Source of the DNA: Gemmiger formicilis
GTDB lineage: Bacteria; Bacillota; Clostridia; Oscillospirales; Ruminococcaceae
Direction: 5' to 3'
NCBI RefSeq assembly: GCF_018784445.1
Contig: NZ_WQOH01000008.1
Coordinates: 1 to 64,000, forward strand
DNA length: 64,000 bases
Position 1 is the first letter of the stretch. Each line of letters starts with the position of its first letter. The notes beneath the pieces were generated by a model that worked only from the letters and a program-made list of their open reading frames with translations, had not been told where the DNA came from and did not search any database. The position numbers and the translations under genes are program-made. Positions 42,394 to 50,214 of the stretch are shown here, piece by piece.

Positions 42394-43371
42394 TTAGCTG
42401 AACATCACCACATCCTGGGCGGGCTTCTCGCCCGGCTCCACGGTGACTGCGGTCAGGACCGGGCCGGTGGAATCCGGGGTCTGGCCTTTGTAGATGGGAT
42501 GATACTTGACGTTGACCTTGGCGGTAATGTTGATCCAGCTGCGCTGTTCAAGCTTTTTGTAGTCGTCGTACTTGCAGGGCATACCCACAAACTGGATGTC
42601 CTGCACACAGCAGGTCATGGCGAAGCGGCCGGGCACGAACGCGCCCTTGCCGGCCTGCGGGGTCTGGCAGACCTGGGCCAGATATTTTACCGTCTTGCCG
42701 TCGTATTTCTTCGGGTCATCCATGCAGTCCATGTACCAGACGCCGAAGAACTCCTCGGGGATTTCGATGACCGGGGCGTCAATATCAAAGGGCAGCGGGT
42801 CGGGGATGTCGTCGTAGGCAACGCTGCCGTCCTTGAACTCGTAGGCGATATCGCAGCGGCGGCTGGCCTGGCGTACCAGCTTGTGGATAAGCTGGCGGCT
42901 CTCGTCGTCGTTGACGGCCTCGGCACGGTTGACGACCAACAGTTCACTGCCGCGAATCTTATCCAACAGCAGGCTGCGCATGGCGCTGTCGCCCGCGTAG
43001 GTCTTGATGGTCGTGCCGTCTGCAGTCGCCAGGCACTGGTAGACGAGCCAGTTGTCCGGCATGGCGTCGTACAATTCCTGCACGAGCCACATACCATTGT
43101 ACTCGATGATGACGCGGCCGCAGCCGGATTTCTTTTCCAGGGCGGTCAGGTTCTCCTGGGTCAGCTCGCTCTTGTCCTCGATCTGGGCAACGTGTACGCC
43201 GCCGAAAGCGAACTTGGAGGGGTCGTACTCGACCTCACCTTCCTCGCAGACCAGCAGCAGGGTCTTGTCGCCGGAGTCGAAGTTGGGGTCCTCCATCGTT
43301 TCCTGGATGAATTTCGTCTTGCCGCTTTCCAGCTGGCCGACAAAGAGGTAGACAGGGATTTGTTTAGGCAT
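42394..43371 (-). CDS. CobW-like P-loop protein with DUF1980/TIGR03943-like C-terminal domain
   Basis: A 325-residue protein. The N-terminal part has a P-loop GQLESGKTKF (about 12-21) and the CobW-type core (GCGRVIIEYNGMW at about 83-95, LLVVNRAEAV at about 145). The C-terminal 120 residues (VKYLAQVCQTPQAGKGAFVP, then FAMTCCVQDIQFVG and a strand-rich end) resemble the C-terminal domain of the YcgQ/TIGR03943 proteins that accompany clostridial permeases linked to zinc. Start 43371 is preceded by GAAAGGA and gives MPKQIPVYLFVGQLESGK. It lies downstream of the His-rich COG0523 gene on the same strand. The joint role in metal handling is inference. The usual GxCCxC metal motif of CobW proteins is not seen. 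Confidence 0.7.
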   Translation of the reverse strand: MPKQIPVYLFVGQLESGKTKFIQETMEDPNFDSGDKTLLLVCEEGEVEYDPSKFAFGGVHVAQIEDKSELTQENLTALEKKSGCGRVIIEYNGMWLVQELYDAMPDNWLVYQCLATADGTTIKTYAGDSAMRSLLLDKIRGSELLVVNRAEAVNDDESRQLIHKLVRQASRRCDIAYEFKDGSVAYDDIPDPLPFDIDAPVIEIPEEFFGVWYMDCMDDPKKYDGKTVKYLAQVCQTPQAGKGAFVPGRFAMTCCVQDIQFVGMPCKYDDYKKLEQRSWINITAKVNVKYHPIYKGQTPDSTGPVLTAVTVEPGEKPAQDVVMFS

Positions 43372-43398
43372 AGGGGTGTCCTTTCGGGAGAAATATTC

Positions 43399-43616
43399 GT
43401 AGGGGAGGGATTTATCCCTCCCGAGCCGTGCGCCACAACTGCGGCGTTCCATCGCAGCCGAGTTGTAGGGGCCGCATATATGCGGCCCGCGCGTGTACGG
43501 CAGACGGTCGTTTGCGGCAAAGCTGCGGGCGGCATATATGCCGCCCCTACCCGGTGGTATAAGGCAAAGGGGCATTATCCGCCGGGCCTGCGGGAGGGAT
43601 GAATCCCTCCCCCTGC
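43399..43616. repeat. Cluster of four palindromic modules with four different cores
   Basis: GTAGGGGAGGGATTTATCCCTCCC (from about 43399), GTAGGGGCCGCATATATGCGGCCC (from about 43464), GGGCGGCATATATGCCGCCCCTAC (to about 43551) and GGGAGGGATGAATCCCTCCC (43591 on). Their order and orientation make two nested inverted pairs. It fills the gap between the two CobW-like genes. Confidence 0.8.
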
Positions 43617-43620
43617 AACA

Positions 43621-44841
43621 TCAAACGTGGAACAACTCCGCGATCTCGTGTTCCTTCAGCTCGGAGCCGATGACGCAGAGCTTGCCGGTGACGTCGGGGC
43701 CGCAGGTGCGGATCTCATGCTCGCCGGGGACCATGTCGAACTCGTACCAGGTGTCGCCGCCGTCCACGATGCCCTTGGCGCGCAGGATCATGCCGTAAGC
43801 GCCCTCGTCCAGGGCGTGCAGGGCCTTGTCCAGGTCCTTACGGCTGTACTTGTGGGCCGTCTCCTTGCCCCAGCTCGTAAACACCTCGTCGGCGTCGTGG
43901 TCATGGTGGTGGTGATGATGCCCGCAGGAGCAGACACCGTGCTCGTCGTAGTGGTGCTCATGATGATGCTCGTGCTCATGCTCGTCCTCATCGTCGTCAT
44001 GGTGGTGATGGCAGCACTCGTGGTCATGCTCATCCTCGTCATGGTCGTGGTGGCAGCACTCGTGGTCATGCTCATCCTCGTCGTTATCATCGTCATGATG
44101 GTGATGGTGGCAGCACTCGTGCTCGTCGTGGTCATCCTCATCATGGTGATGGTGGTGGTGATGATGTTCGTCCTCGTCCGCGTGGGCCACGTTGGCAGCG
44201 CGAGCCTCGGTCAGCAGCTCGGCGACCAGGTCGCGCTTGCCGTCCATGACGGAGACGATCTGTGCGCCGGTCAAGGCGGTCCAGTCGGTGGTCACGATGG
44301 TGGCGGTGGGGTTCTTCTCGGCCAGCAGGGCGACGGCGGCAGCGATCTTCTCCTCGCTGGCGTTGCCGGTGCGGCTCAGGATGATGCAGGACGCATGGCT
44401 GACCTGGTCGTCGTAGAACTCGCCAAAGTTTTTCATATACATTTTGACCTTGTTCACGTCGGCGACGGTGACAAAGCTGTTCAGGATGACCGGCAGGCTC
44501 TCGGCCACGCCCTCCACAGCGCGGGTAACGTCGGACAATTTACCAACACCCGACGGCTCGATGAGGATGCGGTCGGGGTGGTAGGTCTCGACGACCTTTT
44601 TCAGCGCCTCGCGGAAGTCGCCGACCAGGCTGCAGCAGATGCAGCCGGAGTTCAGCTCGTTGACCTGGATGCCGGCCTCACGCATGAAGCCGCCGTCGAT
44701 GCCGATCTCGCCGAACTCGTTCTCGATCAGGACGATCTTCTCGCCTGCGAACGCCTCTTTGATGAGCTTTTTGATAAGGGTAGTCTTGCCGGCGCCGAGG
44801 AAGCCGGAGAAAATGTCGATTTTGGTTTTGTTTTCTGCCAT
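43621..44841 (-). CDS. COG0523/CobW-type GTPase with very His-rich metal-binding insert
   Basis: A 406-residue G3E GTPase, a likely metallochaperone for Zn, Co or Ni. The P-loop is GFLGAGKTTL (13-22), the metal motif NSGCICCSL (about 64-72) is intact, and CobW-type sites LIEPSGVGK (about 95) and the C-terminal CobW domain (RAKGIVDGGDTWYEFDMVPG) are present. Between about residues 220 and 320 lies a segment made almost entirely of His, Asp, Glu and Cys, with repeated DEHDHECCHH-like units and a CSCGHHHHHH end, far larger than in usual family members. It could store or buffer metal. No Zur or NikR site is evident upstream. Confidence 0.88.
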   Translation of the reverse strand: MAENKTKIDIFSGFLGAGKTTLIKKLIKEAFAGEKIVLIENEFGEIGIDGGFMREAGIQVNELNSGCICCSLVGDFREALKKVVETYHPDRILIEPSGVGKLSDVTRAVEGVAESLPVILNSFVTVADVNKVKMYMKNFGEFYDDQVSHASCIILSRTGNASEEKIAAAVALLAEKNPTATIVTTDWTALTGAQIVSVMDGKRDLVAELLTEARAANVAHADEDEHHHHHHHHDEDDHDEHECCHHHHHDDDNDEDEHDHECCHHDHDEDEHDHECCHHHHDDDEDEHEHEHHHEHHYDEHGVCSCGHHHHHHDHDADEVFTSWGKETAHKYSRKDLDKALHALDEGAYGMILRAKGIVDGGDTWYEFDMVPGEHEIRTCGPDVTGKLCVIGSELKEHEIAELFHV

Positions 44842-45002
44842 AGTTGGGTACCTCTATTCAAGATGTGTTCAAATGTTCAGATAGTTGGCAATCTATTACA
44901 CTAACTGCTAATACTATTATAACAAACGCGTCAAGGGGTTTTGCGCCATTTTGTGCCGTAATTTTTGAATTTTTTGCAAAATTTATTGGATTACTGCCTC
45001 CC

Positions 45003-45143
45003 TGTAGGGGCGGCATATATGCCGCCCGTGCAATTTGGCGGCGGCCACCGCGCTGCCGGTCCGCATATATGCGACCCCTACCGGCAAAACCCAACCATTC
45101 GCGCGCTTTTTATGCCGCGGGCCGGGCATGCCCGGCCCCTACA
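45003..45143. repeat. Three palindromic modules
   Basis: GTAGGGGCGGCATATATGCCGCCC, then CCGCATATATGCGACCCCTAC (one broken pair), then GGGCCGGGCATGCCCGGCCCCTAC. They occupy the 44842-45231 gap, which otherwise holds only AT-rich promoter-like sequence near 44900-44930 and 45150-45190. Confidence 0.75.
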
Positions 45144-45231
45144 ACTCTATAAAAATTCCTATTTATTATTTCCCCAAAAAGTGGTATGATATACCTAACC
45201 CACATTTATATACAAAAAGGAGCGATCCATT

Positions 45232-47019
45232 TTGACTACCAATGAAAAAATCGCCGCGCTGCGTGCTGCTGCCAAGGCCGCGGGCGCAAACGGCGTGCTC
45301 ATCATGACCAGCGACCCCCATTGCAGTGAGTATCTGCCCGGCTACTACAACGCACTGCCGTGGTTTTCCGGCTTTATCGGCGAGAACTCGACCCTTGTTG
45401 TGACCCTGAGCGGCAGCGCCCTGTGGTGTGATGGCCGCTTCTACGTCCAGGCCGACAAGCAGCTGGCCGGCAGTGAGATTGAATGTATGCACGCCGGTTC
45501 CGCCGGGGTGCCCACCGTGGCGGAATACCTCGAGAGCCACTTTGGCGCGGGTGACACCCTGCTGCTGGACGGCAGCTGCGTACCCGCCACGATTGCCAAA
45601 GAGTACATCGACGCCTTGGCCAAGAAGGGCGCCTCCCTCAAGAGCCAGGACGTGGCAAGCCCGATCTGGGACGCCACCGGCGAGCGTCCGGCCCTGCCCG
45701 ACACCCCCTGTGAGCTGCTGACCCCCGCCCAGACCGGGGCCACCGCCGCCGACCGCATCGCCATGGTCCGCGCCGAGCTGCAAAAGGCCGGGGCCACCGC
45801 CCTGGCCGTCACTGGCCTGGACTGTGTGGGCTGGCTGCTGAACCTGCGTGCCCGCGACCTGCCCTGCACCCCGCTGGCCGTCGCCTACGCACTGGTCACG
45901 ATGGACGCCTGCACGCTGTTTATTGCGCCGGGCCGCCTGTCTGACGCCGATGCCGCCACACTGGCCGAGAACGGCGTGACGCTGCGCGGCTACAATGAAC
46001 TGATTGACGCCGTCCACGCCCTGCCTGCCGAGGAAGTGTTCCTGGTGGACGAGAAGGCCACCAACTACGCCCTGTACGAGGCCTTGACCGCCCACAAGAC
46101 CGTGGCCGGTGCCGACCCGATCTTTGCCCTGAAGGGCATCAAGAACGAGGTCGAGCTGAAGAACATCCGTGAGTGCCACATCCGCGACGGCATTGCGGTC
46201 GTGCGGTTCCAGATGGATCTGGAAAAAGCCCTGGCCGAGGGCAAGACCCTGACCGAGATCGACATTGACACGATGCTGCAAAAGCGCCGTGCCGAGATGC
46301 CCGGCTACTTTGAGGACAGCTTCTCCACCATTGCGGCCTACGGTACCAACGCCGCCATGATGCACTACCACGCCGAGGGCGACGTGAACAGCGTCATTGA
46401 GCCGCACGGTTTCCTGCTGGTGGACAACGGCGGCCAGTACGACTGCGGCACCACCGACATCACCCGCACCTACCCCGTCGGCCCGCTGACCGACAACGAG
46501 CGCCGCTACTACACCTGGGTGCTGCAGAGCCACATCGACATGGCCCGCGCGGTCTTTCTGGACTACTGCACCGGCTTTGCGCTGGACACCTTCGCCCGCG
46601 GCCCGGTCTGGGCGCACAAGGTCAACTACCGCTGCGGCACCGGCCACGGCGTCGGCTTTATCTCCGGCGTACACGAAGGCCCCCAGAGCCTGCGCCCGAA
46701 CAACCCCATCATCTTCAAGCCCGGCATGACCATCACCGACGAGCCGGGCATCTACGAGACCGACGAGGTCGGCATCCGCATTGAGAACGAGCTGGAGTGC
46801 GTCGACCTGGGCGACAACCAGTACGGCCACTGGCTGGGCTTTGCGCCGCTGACACTGGTGCCCATCGCCACTGAGCCTGTGCTTGTGGACGAGATGAGCC
46901 GCGACCAGATCAACTGGCTGAACGACTACCACGCCCACGTCTACGAGATGCTCAGCCCCCGCCTGCACGAGGACGAGAAGGTCTGGCTGAAGGAGAAGTG
47001 CGCACCGATCGGCCGTTGA
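45232..47019 (+). CDS. Xaa-Pro aminopeptidase (M24B family)
   Basis: A 595-residue cytoplasmic metallopeptidase that removes N-terminal residues before proline. Two creatinase-like N-terminal domains (about 1-300) precede the pita-bread catalytic domain. Metal ligands are visible: DNGGQYDCGTTDITRTY (two Asp), GTGHGVGFISGVHEGP (His), EPGIYETDEVGIRIENELEC (two Glu). The start is TTG 45232, 9 nt after AAAAAGGAG; no ATG is better placed. An extended -10 TGGTATGAT (45182-45190) lies upstream. The three-domain length is typical of the large clostridial form. Confidence 0.9.
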   Translation: MTTNEKIAALRAAAKAAGANGVLIMTSDPHCSEYLPGYYNALPWFSGFIGENSTLVVTLSGSALWCDGRFYVQADKQLAGSEIECMHAGSAGVPTVAEYLESHFGAGDTLLLDGSCVPATIAKEYIDALAKKGASLKSQDVASPIWDATGERPALPDTPCELLTPAQTGATAADRIAMVRAELQKAGATALAVTGLDCVGWLLNLRARDLPCTPLAVAYALVTMDACTLFIAPGRLSDADAATLAENGVTLRGYNELIDAVHALPAEEVFLVDEKATNYALYEALTAHKTVAGADPIFALKGIKNEVELKNIRECHIRDGIAVVRFQMDLEKALAEGKTLTEIDIDTMLQKRRAEMPGYFEDSFSTIAAYGTNAAMMHYHAEGDVNSVIEPHGFLLVDNGGQYDCGTTDITRTYPVGPLTDNERRYYTWVLQSHIDMARAVFLDYCTGFALDTFARGPVWAHKVNYRCGTGHGVGFISGVHEGPQSLRPNNPIIFKPGMTITDEPGIYETDEVGIRIENELECVDLGDNQYGHWLGFAPLTLVPIATEPVLVDEMSRDQINWLNDYHAHVYEMLSPRLHEDEKVWLKEKCAPIGR

Positions 47020-47033
47020 TTTTCGGGTTGCGC

Positions 47034-47062
47034 TTGACAAACCGCCCGCTTACGTGTATTAT
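47034..47062 (+). promoter_or_regulatory. Strong promoter of the SCIFF peptide gene
   Basis: TTGACA (47034-47039), 17-bp spacer, TATTAT (47057-47062). It starts 14 bp after the aminopeptidase stop, so SCIFF is transcribed on its own. Confidence 0.8.
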
Positions 47063-47100
47063 AGTAGTAATTCTAAAATGTATAAAGGGGTGACTGTTTT

Positions 47101-47247
47101 ATGAAGCACATCCAGACTCTCGAGACCCGCGACATGGCTAAGAGCCTGCTGAACGGTGGCTGCGGCGAGTGCCAGACCTCCTGCCAGAGCGCCTGCAAGA
47201 CCAGCTGCGGCATTGCCAACCAGCCTTGCGAGAAGACCGACAAGTAA
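47101..47247 (+). CDS. scfA: SCIFF precursor peptide (six-cysteine ranthipeptide)
   Basis: A 48-residue peptide beginning MKHIQTLETRDMAKSLLNGG and containing six Cys at 21, 24, 28, 32, 36 and 43. This is the SCIFF family (six cysteines in forty-five residues), found in nearly all Clostridia and modified by a partner radical-SAM enzyme that installs thioether links. The partner lies 175 bp downstream. The peptide has its own strong promoter, GGGGTG ribosome site and terminator, so it is likely made in excess of the enzyme. The biological role of mature SCIFF is unknown. Confidence 0.95.
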   Translation: MKHIQTLETRDMAKSLLNGGCGECQTSCQSACKTSCGIANQPCEKTDK

Positions 47248-47263
47248 TTTTTGCTGGCTTTGA

Positions 47264-47296
47264 TGCCGGGGTGCCGCATGGCAGCCCGGCATTTTC
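47264..47296 (+). terminator. Terminator after the SCIFF gene
   Basis: TGCCGGG (47264-47270) pairs with CCCGGCA (47285-47291), with an inner TGCC/GGCA, then TTTT. Partial read-through would feed the maturase gene. Confidence 0.65.
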
Positions 47297-47311
47297 TATG
47301 ATACAAAGGGT

Positions 47312-47380
47312 GCGGCGGGCGGATATAGAATGCGCCCCTACAAGGGGAATGCCGTAGGGGCGGATTCCATATCCGCCCGT
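47312..47380. repeat. Palindromic modules between SCIFF peptide and maturase
   Basis: GGGCGGATATAGAATGCGCCCCTAC (degenerate) and GTAGGGGCGGATTCCATATCCGCCC. They belong to the same family but with a further core type. Confidence 0.6.
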
Positions 47381-47421
47381 GGCCGTCCGCCGCATTGCAC
47401 CATAACAAAACGGAGAAAACC

Positions 47422-48882
47422 ATGATCCATCAATACAAATTAAGCGGCTACAATATCGTGCTGGATGTGTACAGCGGCAGCGTACACGCGGTGGACGATG
47501 TAGCCTATGACGCCATCGCCCTGATCGACCAGGGCAGCAGCCGGGAGCAGGCCGCCGCCGCCCTTGCCAAAAAATACGCAGACCGCGCCGACGTGACCGA
47601 GAGTGACATCAACGACGTGCTGGACGATATCGACGAGCTGACCGCCGCGGGCCAGCTGTTTGCGCCCGACGCCTACGCCGACCACGCCTTTGACTTCAAA
47701 AACCGCTCCAACGTCGTCAAGGCGCTCTGCCTGCACGTTGCGCACACCTGCAACCTGAATTGCAGCTACTGCTTTGCCGCGCAGGGCAAGTTCCACGGCG
47801 AGGCCGGCCTGATGAGCTTTGAGACCGGCAAGCGCGCGCTGGATTTCCTCATCGAGCATTCCGGCACCCGCCGCAACCTGGAGGTTGACTTCTTCGGCGG
47901 TGAACCGCTGATGAACTTCGAGGTCTGCAAACAGCTGGTCGCCTACGCCCGCAGCATCGAAAAAGAACACAACAAGAACTTCCGCTTCACGATGACCACC
48001 AACGGCATCGGCATCACCGATGAAGTCATCGACTGGTGCAATAAAGAATGTCACAACGTTGTTTTGTCGCTAGACGGCCGCAAGGAAGTCAACGACCGTT
48101 TCCGCGTGGACCTGGCGGGCAACGGCAGCTATGACCGCATCGTGCCCAAGTTCCAGAAGCTGGTCAAGGCACGCGGCGGCCAGGGCTACTATATGCGCGG
48201 CACCTTTACGCATCACAACGTGGATTTCACGAAAGACCTGTTCCACATGGCTGACGATCTCGGCTTTACGGAGCTGTCCATGGAGCCGGTCGTGGCCCCG
48301 CCGGATTCCCCCGAGGCCCTGACCGAAGAGGATCTGCCCAAGCTGTTTGACCAGTACGAGCTGCTGGCCAACGATATGCTGCGCCGCCAGAAAGCGGGCA
48401 AGCCCATCACGTTCTACCATTATATTCTGGACCTGAAGCACGGGCCCTGCATTTACAAGCGCATTTCGGGCTGCGGTTCCGGCACCGAGTACATGGCCGT
48501 GACCCCCTGGGGCGACCTGTACCCCTGCCACCAGTTCGTCGGCGACCCGAACTACAAGCTGGGCAACGTCTGGGACGGCGTGACCAACACCGCCCTGCGC
48601 GACGAGTTCAAGCTGTGCAACGTCTACGCCCGCCCCGACTGCAAGGACTGCTGGGCACGCCTGTACTGTGCGGGCGGCTGCGCGGCCAACGCCCTGCACG
48701 CCACCGGCGACATCCACGGCACCTACGAGTACGGCTGCAAGGTGTTCCGCAAGCGGATGGAGTGCGCCCTGATGATGCAGGTCGCCCAACGCCTGGACCC
48801 CGAGCTGGCGAAGAACGCCGTCAAGTTCGAGAGCGACTGCGACGGATGCGGCGAGGGCAACGACGGGGCGTGTGAGAAATAA
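47422..48882 (+). CDS. scfB: SCIFF maturase, radical-SAM/SPASM enzyme
   Basis: A 486-residue thioether-forming enzyme for the SCIFF peptide. The N-terminal 90 residues are a peptide-recognition (RRE-like) domain. The radical-SAM core has the CNLNCSYC cluster motif (C-x3-C-x2-C form, about residue 108). The SPASM region toward the C-terminus has CGSGTEYMAVTPWGDLYPCH and CKDCWARLYCAGGCAAN, with further Cys at the end (CDGCGEG) for auxiliary iron-sulfur clusters. GGAG precedes ATG 47422; the open frame begins 27 nt upstream without a signal. Pairing with scfA is strictly conserved in the class. Confidence 0.95.
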   Translation: MIHQYKLSGYNIVLDVYSGSVHAVDDVAYDAIALIDQGSSREQAAAALAKKYADRADVTESDINDVLDDIDELTAAGQLFAPDAYADHAFDFKNRSNVVKALCLHVAHTCNLNCSYCFAAQGKFHGEAGLMSFETGKRALDFLIEHSGTRRNLEVDFFGGEPLMNFEVCKQLVAYARSIEKEHNKNFRFTMTTNGIGITDEVIDWCNKECHNVVLSLDGRKEVNDRFRVDLAGNGSYDRIVPKFQKLVKARGGQGYYMRGTFTHHNVDFTKDLFHMADDLGFTELSMEPVVAPPDSPEALTEEDLPKLFDQYELLANDMLRRQKAGKPITFYHYILDLKHGPCIYKRISGCGSGTEYMAVTPWGDLYPCHQFVGDPNYKLGNVWDGVTNTALRDEFKLCNVYARPDCKDCWARLYCAGGCAANALHATGDIHGTYEYGCKVFRKRMECALMMQVAQRLDPELAKNAVKFESDCDGCGEGNDGACEK

Positions 48883-48903
48883 CGTAAAAATTCAATAGTA
48901 CAG

Positions 48904-48985
48904 CGTAGGGGCGGGGCTCTGCTCCGCCCGGGAAACCGTCCACAGCCGCGAACGGCTCCGGGCGGAGTAGAACCCCGCCCCTACT
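48904..48985. repeat. Palindrome doublet with CTCTGCTCC-type core
   Basis: GTAGGGGCGGGGCTCTGCTCCGCCC and GGGCGGAGTAGAACCCCGCCCCTAC. The two halves are also complementary to each other. Confidence 0.7.
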
Positions 48986-49005
48986 GACATTATGAGGAAA
49001 ATACC

Positions 49006-50214
49006 ATGCCCTACGATTTTACCACCATTTACGACCGCCACGGCAAAGATGCACTCGCTGTGGAGGGCCTGGGCAAACCCGGCTTTGCGCCGCCCACACC
49101 CAAAAACGGCTTTTCTGCTATCCCCATGTGGGTGGCCGACATGAACTTTGCCACCGTACCCACCATCCCCGCCGCTATCATTGCGCGCGCGTCCCACCCG
49201 TTGTACGGCTATTTCCTGACGCCGGACGCCTACTATGACGCCATCATCGGCTGGCAGCGCGACCGCAACGGCGTCGAGGGGCTGACCAAGGACGCCATCG
49301 GTTACGAAAACGGTGTGCTGGGCGGCGTGGCGTCGGCGCTGGGGTGCCTGGCCGCCCCCGGCGACGCGGTGCTGCTGCACAGCCCCACCTACATCGGCTT
49401 CACTCACACGCTGGAGGATAACGGCTACCGCATCGTACACAGCCCGCTGGTGCAGGACGAGAACGGCACCTGGCGGATGGACTACGCCGACATGGACCGC
49501 AAATGCAAAGAAAACCACATCCATGCGGCGATTTTCTGCTCGCCCCACAACCCCTGCGGCCGCGTGTGGGAGCGGTGGGAAATTGAAAAGGCCATGGACG
49601 TCTACCGCGAAAACGGCGTGACCGTCATCTCCGACGAGATCTGGTCCGATATCATCCTGGGCGGCCACAAGCACATCCCCACCCAGTCCGTCAGTGAGGA
49701 TGCCCGCCAGCGCACGATCGCGCTGTACGCCCCCAGCAAGACCTTCAACCTGGCCGGGCTGATTGGAAGCTACCACATCATATACAACAAAACGCTGCGG
49801 GACCGTGTGGCCGCCCGCAGCGAAAAAACACATTATAACGAGATGAATGTCCTGTCCATGCACGCACTGCTGGGAGCCTACACCCCCGAGGGCCGCGCCT
49901 GGGTGGACGAGCTGTGCGCCGTGCTGACCGAGAACGTAGACTACGCCTGTCGGTACATTGCCGAGCATTTCCCGGGTGTGCGCGTGGCCAAGCCCGAAGG
50001 GACATACCTGCTGTTTTTGGACTGCACCGACTGGTGCGCCGCCCACGGCAAGACCATCGACGAGGTGGAACAGGCCGGCTGGGACGTCGGCGTGGCCTGG
50101 CAGGACGGCCGTATGTTCCACGGCCCCTGCGCTGTCCGTATGAATCTGGCCCTGCCGAAATCGCTGGTGGTTGAGGCGTTTGAACGGTTGGATAAGTACG
50201 TGTTTAACGCATAA
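49006..50214 (+). CDS. patB: PatB/MalY-type PLP-dependent C-S lyase (cystathionine beta-lyase)
   Basis: A 402-residue fold-type I PLP enzyme of the MalY/PatB subgroup, which cleaves cystathionine or other cysteine S-conjugates to pyruvate, ammonia and a thiol. Hallmarks: IPMWVADMNFATVP near the N-terminus, YENGVLGGVASAL, FCSPHNPCGRVW, VISDEIWSDIIL, and APSKTFNLAGLIGSY with the Schiff-base Lys. AGGAAAATACC precedes the ATG. The 3' end overlaps the convergent decarboxylase gene by 11 bp. It may supply methionine or detoxify thiols; the sequence does not decide. Confidence 0.88.
   Translation: MPYDFTTIYDRHGKDALAVEGLGKPGFAPPTPKNGFSAIPMWVADMNFATVPTIPAAIIARASHPLYGYFLTPDAYYDAIIGWQRDRNGVEGLTKDAIGYENGVLGGVASALGCLAAPGDAVLLHSPTYIGFTHTLEDNGYRIVHSPLVQDENGTWRMDYADMDRKCKENHIHAAIFCSPHNPCGRVWERWEIEKAMDVYRENGVTVISDEIWSDIILGGHKHIPTQSVSEDARQRTIALYAPSKTFNLAGLIGSYHIIYNKTLRDRVAARSEKTHYNEMNVLSMHALLGAYTPEGRAWVDELCAVLTENVDYACRYIAEHFPGVRVAKPEGTYLLFLDCTDWCAAHGKTIDEVEQAGWDVGVAWQDGRMFHGPCAVRMNLALPKSLVVEAFERLDKYVFNA

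Noticed and set aside
44842-45000. Zur-type operator before the His-rich COG0523 gene
   Set aside because: The AT-rich stretch has TATAAT and TGTAATAG but no palindrome resembling a known Zur or NikR site.
45166-47040. 624-codon open frame antisense to the aminopeptidase
   Set aside because: The sense strand has all five metal ligands; the antisense frame has no recognisable domain.
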